The position numbers and the translations under genes were made by a program. The notes under the pieces were generated by a model. It ran no database searches. It worked only from the letters and a program-made list of their open reading frames with translations, and was not told the DNA's origin. Of a stretch of DNA of 64,000 bases, positions 60,803-64,000 are shown one piece after another. The stretch is from the NCBI RefSeq assembly GCF_022835695.1, contig NZ_BQUV01000002.1, positions 806,001-870,000 on the forward strand, in the 5' to 3' direction. Position 1 is the first letter of the stretch. The number at the start of each line of letters is the position of its first letter. Source of the stretch: Bradyrhizobium sp. Ce-3. GTDB lineage: Bacteria > Pseudomonadota > Alphaproteobacteria > Rhizobiales > Xanthobacteraceae.

Positions 60803-62644
60803 TTATCGGATCACCGTCGGGCCCTGGTCCGGTGCCGCGACGTCGAGGACACGGAATTGCACACGTTCGGTGCCTTGCCAACGGTCGACTGCGAGAGAGC
60901 CCGCCACGTGCAATTGCTGGCCGCGATTTTGCGTCAAGGCGCTGCCGAGCTTCTGTCCGACGGAGCGGAATGCGATACCGTTGACGATCGACCCATCGCC
61001 GGACTTGAAGCGCAGCCGCAGATGCGCCTGCCCGACCTCGTCGGCATAGACCAGCTGATGCGACGGCAGCGCGATCACCGGCTCCGGATTGGCGGCACCG
61101 AACGGACCGGCGCGGTTGAGCGTCGCGGCGAATTCAGCCGTCACCGCGCGCGCGGTCACGGCGCCGTCGATGAACAGCTCGTTCTCGTGGCGCGAGTTGG
61201 CGACATCGGCGGCGAGCGCGTTCTCCATGTAGGCGCGGAATTCGGCGAGCTTCTCCTTGCGCAGCGTGACGCCGGCGGCCATGGCGTGGCCGCCGCCTTT
61301 CATCAGGAGGCCGTCATGCACGGCCTGCCGCACCGCTTTGCCAATATCGACGCCGCCGATCGAGCGGCCCGACCCGGTGCCGATGCCGCCCGGCTCGAGC
61401 GCGATCGCAAACGCCGGACGCGCGAACTTCTCCTTCAGCCGCGCCGCGACCAGCCCGACCACGCCGGGGTGCCAGCCCTCCGCCGCGGTGACAATGACCG
61501 CGCCCTTGTCCTCGAGGCCGAGCGAGGCCAGCGCCTCGGCTTCGGCCTGCGCCTCGGCCGCCTGCTCGATCACGCGCCGCTCGGCATTGAGGCGATCGAG
61601 CTCGGCGGCGATCCGCGCGGCCTCCGAGACATCGCCTTCGAGCAACAGCCGCACGCCGAGATCGGCGCGCCCGATCCGGCCGCCGGCATTGATGCGCGGC
61701 CCCAGCATGAAACCGAGATGCCAGGCCTCGGGCGGCCCATTGAGCCGCGACACATCCATCAGCGCGGTGTGGCCGACATGGTCGCGGCGGCGCATCGCGA
61801 TCAGGCCTTTTGCAACGAAGGCCCGGTTGAGCCCGATCAGCGGCGCGACGTCGGCGACGGTGCCGAGGGCGACGTGATGCAGCACGCTGAGCAGATCCGG
61901 CTCCGGCATCTCGCTGCTCCAGAAGCCGCGCTGGCGCAGCTCGCGATTGACGGCGACCAGCGTCACCAGCACGAGGCCGACGGCGGCGAGATGACCGAGC
62001 CCGGAGAGATCGTCGGGCCGGTTCGGATTCACCAGCGCGTCCACTTCAGGCAGTTCATCGCCGGTCTGGTGATGATCGATCACGACGACCGACATGCCGA
62101 GCTTCTTCGCTTCGGCCAAAGGCTTGATGCTGGTGGTGCCGCAATCGACCGTGACCAGCAGCGTCGCGCCCTTGGCCGCCAGTGCGCGGACAGCGTCGAC
62201 GTTCGGCCCATAGCCTTCGAAGATACGGTCGGGAATGTGGATCAGCGGATCCAGCCCGCAATGGCGCAGATGCCAGGTCAGCAGCGCCGCCGAGGTCGCG
62301 CCGTCGACGTCATAGTCGCCGAAGATCGCGACCTTCTCGCCGCGCACCGCCGCATCCGCGATGCGTTTGGCGGCATGCTCCATCTCGGTGACCGTGTGCG
62401 GATCCGGCATCAGCTTGCGGATGGTCGGGTCGAGGAAGTCGGCGACCTCGTCGATGGCGACGTCGCGCCCCGCCAGCACCCGCGCCAGCATTTCCGGCAG
62501 ATTGTGCCGCTGCACGATGGCAAGCGCCCGCGCCGCCCCGCGCGGATCCAGCCGGTCGCGCCAGAGCTTTCCGGTCAGCGACCGCGCCACGCCGAGGAAC
62601 GCCGGTGGCGCCTCGATCGGCAGTGCGGATGCGTGCAGCGTCAT
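60803..62644 (-). CDS. recJ: Single-stranded-DNA-specific exonuclease RecJ
   Basis: 613 residues. DHH phosphoesterase core: KVAIFGDYDVDGATSAALL (DYDVDG about 110-115), VTVDCGTTS, DHHQTGDELP (DHH about 190-192), NPNRPDD; DHHA1 domain with GGGHAMAAGVTL; OB-fold at the C-terminus. 5'-3' exonuclease in RecF-pathway repair and mismatch repair. ATG 62644 chosen. An open frame of 817 codons on the opposite strand is a shadow. Lies close to glpX, as in other Rhizobiales. Confidence 0.95.
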   Translation of the reverse strand: MTLHASALPIEAPPAFLGVARSLTGKLWRDRLDPRGAARALAIVQRHNLPEMLARVLAGRDVAIDEVADFLDPTIRKLMPDPHTVTEMEHAAKRIADAAVRGEKVAIFGDYDVDGATSAALLTWHLRHCGLDPLIHIPDRIFEGYGPNVDAVRALAAKGATLLVTVDCGTTSIKPLAEAKKLGMSVVVIDHHQTGDELPEVDALVNPNRPDDLSGLGHLAAVGLVLVTLVAVNRELRQRGFWSSEMPEPDLLSVLHHVALGTVADVAPLIGLNRAFVAKGLIAMRRRDHVGHTALMDVSRLNGPPEAWHLGFMLGPRINAGGRIGRADLGVRLLLEGDVSEAARIAAELDRLNAERRVIEQAAEAQAEAEALASLGLEDKGAVIVTAAEGWHPGVVGLVAARLKEKFARPAFAIALEPGGIGTGSGRSIGGVDIGKAVRQAVHDGLLMKGGGHAMAAGVTLRKEKLAEFRAYMENALAADVANSRHENELFIDGAVTARAVTAEFAATLNRAGPFGAANPEPVIALPSHQLVYADEVGQAHLRLRFKSGDGSIVNGIAFRSVGQKLGSALTQNRGQQLHVAGSLAVDRWQGTERVQFRVLDVAAPDQGPTVIR

Positions 62645-62699
62645 GATTCCTTTCCAATCGGGTGGGAATCGTAACGCTTGGATGATTTGTGGGCCAGTT

Positions 62700-63419
62700 C
62701 TAGCAGCCCATCCGGCTGGCGATTTCCCCGAAATCCTTGGCCACAATGTCCCACGCACCGGTGGCCTCGAAGTCGTATTTCTGCAGCGGGCCGTATTCGC
62801 TCGGACGCGCCACGAAGGCGGTCTTCAGGCCATGCTTCTGCGCGTGCTTGAGATCGTAATTGTGCGCGGCGACCATCATCACCTGCTCCGGCGGCAGGCA
62901 GAGCAGCTTTGCCGCGCCGAGATAGGTTTCCGGATCGGGCTTGTAGTGCTCGAACAGCTCGGCCGACATCACGAGATCCCAGGGGAGACCAGCGAACTTC
63001 GCCATGTTGGTGAGCAGCGCGACGTTGCCGTTGGACAGCGGCGCGATGATGTATTTGCTCTTCAGCCGGGCCAGGCCGGCGACGCTGTCGGGCCACCCAT
63101 GCAGGCGATGCCAGCCCAGCGTCAAATGCTGCAGGTCGGCCTCGGTGAGCCCCTTGACGTCGAACTGTGCGACCAGCTTCTCGAGCGAGCGGCGATGCAG
63201 GACGTCGAGGATGACGTAGCCGTTCTGCGGGTTCTTGCGCACCTCGTCCATCGAGGCCGCATAGACCGCGCGCCAGCCATCGACCAGCGCGGTCCAGTCG
63301 GCCTTGATGCCGCGTGTCTCGCCCCACTTGCTGAAATCGTTGATCAGGCTGGTGCGCCAATCGACGACGGTGCCGAACACGTCGAACACCAGTGCCTTGA
63401 CGCCGGACAGATCGGACAT
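62700..63419 (-). CDS. Haloacid dehalogenase, type II
   Basis: 239 residues, HAD fold. Motif I: LVFDVFGTVVDW (nucleophile Asp about residue 12); motif II: APLSNGNVAL; motif III Lys in EHYKPDPETY; motif IV: VMMVAAHNYDLKHAQ. The pattern FDVFGTVVDWR and the AHNYDL motif are those of L-2-haloacid dehalogenases, which replace halogen with hydroxyl with inversion. Inserted between recJ and glpX. Confidence 0.9.
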   Translation of the reverse strand: MSDLSGVKALVFDVFGTVVDWRTSLINDFSKWGETRGIKADWTALVDGWRAVYAASMDEVRKNPQNGYVILDVLHRRSLEKLVAQFDVKGLTEADLQHLTLGWHRLHGWPDSVAGLARLKSKYIIAPLSNGNVALLTNMAKFAGLPWDLVMSAELFEHYKPDPETYLGAAKLLCLPPEQVMMVAAHNYDLKHAQKHGLKTAFVARPSEYGPLQKYDFEATGAWDIVAKDFGEIASRMGC

Positions 63420-63463
63420 GCTCGTCTCCCGTTTTCTTGTTGTTGCTTACGTCACTCTCTCCT

Positions 63464-63562
63464 CGTCATTCCGGGATGCGCCTCTTGGCGCAGGCCCGGA
63501 ATCCATACTCCCGATGGTGGTTATGGATTCCGGGCTCGTCCTTCGGACGCCCCGGAATGACG
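63464..63562. repeat. Palindromic intergenic repeat CGTCATTCCGGG
   Basis: CGTCATTCCGGG (63464 on) and CCCCGGAATGACG (ending 63562) are inverted; inside are GCCCGGAATCCATA and TATGGATTCCGGGC, also inverted. It forms a nested 99-bp palindrome recalled as abundant in Bradyrhizobium. It sits just after glpX. Confidence 0.8.
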
Positions 63563-63570
63563 ATGTCCGC

Positions 63571-64000
63571 TCAATCCAGGTGGAATTTCTCCAGCTGGCG
63601 GTGCTCGGCCTTGATGTAGCGCACGGTGCCGGTGACCGAGCGCATCACGACGGTCTCGGTCTCGATCACGTCCTTCTTGAACTTGACGCCGGTCAGGAGC
63701 GAGCCGGTGGTGACGCCGGTGGCGGCGAACAGGCAGTCGCCCTTGGCCATGTCCTCGATGCCGTAGATCATCTTCGGATCGATGACGCCCATCTTGTGCG
63801 CACGCTCGCGCTTCTCCTCGGTGTCGAGGATCAGGCGGCACTGCATCTGGCCGCCGATGCAGCGCAGCGCGACCGCCGCCAGCACGCCCTCGGGCGCGCC
63901 GCCGGTGCCGATATACATGTCGACGCCGGTTTCATCGGGCTTGGCGCAATGAATGACACCGGCGACGTCGCCGTCGGTGATCAGCTGCACGGCAGCACCG
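63571..64000 (-). CDS. glpX: Fructose-1,6-bisphosphatase class II, C-terminal part
   Basis: The frame is open to the window edge; the last about 142 residues are visible. DVAGVIHCAKPDETGVDMYI, IGTGGAPEGVLAAVALRCIG and MARS-like DMAKGDCLFAATGVTTGSLL are GlpX/SEBP class II phosphatase motifs. In gluconeogenesis it hydrolyses fructose 1,6-bisphosphate and also acts in the Calvin cycle. The 5' part, presumably after homoserine dehydrogenase, is outside. Confidence 0.93.
   Translation of the reverse strand, partial: GAAVQLITDGDVAGVIHCAKPDETGVDMYIGTGGAPEGVLAAVALRCIGGQMQCRLILDTEEKRERAHKMGVIDPKMIYGIEDMAKGDCLFAATGVTTGSLLTGVKFKKDVIETETVVMRSVTGTVRYIKAEHRQLEKFHLD

Noticed and set aside
60221-62674. 817-codon open frame opposite recJ
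   Set aside because: It mirrors recJ codon structure (Arg/His/Asp-rich shadow of a GC-rich gene), has no domain, and recJ is complete with all motifs.
63464-63562. Nested palindrome as an IS element end
   Set aside because: No transposase nearby; the sequence fits a common intergenic palindromic repeat.

Overview
This 64-kb window is high-GC chromosomal DNA that most resembles Bradyrhizobium or a close relative in the Nitrobacteraceae (Rhizobiales). The signs are an ExoR-type Sel1 protein behind ilvD, an NDUFS4-like complex I subunit, a ROSE RNA thermometer in front of a small heat shock gene, a GGAAC-N16-CGTT promoter of the EcfG type, glpX and recJ close together, and several intergenic palindromes that I recall as repeated in Bradyrhizobium genomes. 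All names come from reading the translations; no search was run.

Layout. 1-6.7 kb: an efflux adaptor (cut by the window edge), a GNAT enzyme, exonuclease III, exoR/ilvD overlapping by 14 bp, and a PilZ-PAS-PAS-GGDEF cyclic-di-GMP enzyme. 6.8-14 kb: a complete leucine/isovalerate degradation operon (ivd, mccB, mccA, mvaB) with a divergent TetR regulator, its candidate operator and an Lrp-type gene. 14-23.2 kb: an NDUFS4-like subunit, OpgC, a glyoxalase-fold protein, then the most unusual locus of the window. This is a ribosomal peptide cluster encoding a precursor with 14 cysteines in an Arg-Gly-Cys-rich core, a fused RRE/E1-like/YcaO cyclodehydratase and a SagB-type dehydrogenase, with a convergent NodU/TobZ-family carbamoyltransferase after it. 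The expected product is a cationic polythiazole peptide. No exporter, leader protease or immunity gene is visible.

23.2-33.6 kb: small genes (glycine/tyrosine-rich exported proteins, tiny membrane peptides, DUF192, a double cold-shock protein, sirtuin, a GrlR-like protein, glyoxalase I, GST, PilZ), tRNA-Pro(UGG), a decayed glycosyltransferase fragment, a diverged repeat pair and a 330-bp stretch with three successive terminator hairpins that may hold small RNAs. 33.73-39.26 kb: an integrative element of about 5.5 kb in the 3' end of tRNA-Glu(UUC). It is bounded by an 18-bp direct repeat and carries a tyrosine integrase, a single-domain response regulator, a ROSE-controlled Hsp20 and a string of short unknown genes.

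39.3-50.3 kb: small exported proteins, an M20 amidohydrolase, a TauE-type exporter, PrsW- and HdeD-like membrane proteins, aroG behind a textbook aromatic-amino-acid attenuator (leader peptide with Tyr-Phe-Trp-Tyr-Phe-Ser-Tyr), and the EF-P modification pair epmB/epmA with efp nearby. 50.3-64 kb: an exported M23-like protein, two unknown genes, an exported caspase-like protein with Sel1-type repeats, an exported chorismate mutase, a DapA-family enzyme, a cupin, a CMD/AhpD-like protein divergent from a MarR regulator with two perfect palindromes between them, an MltB-type transglycosylase, an SDR, recJ, a haloacid dehalogenase and the 3' part of glpX.
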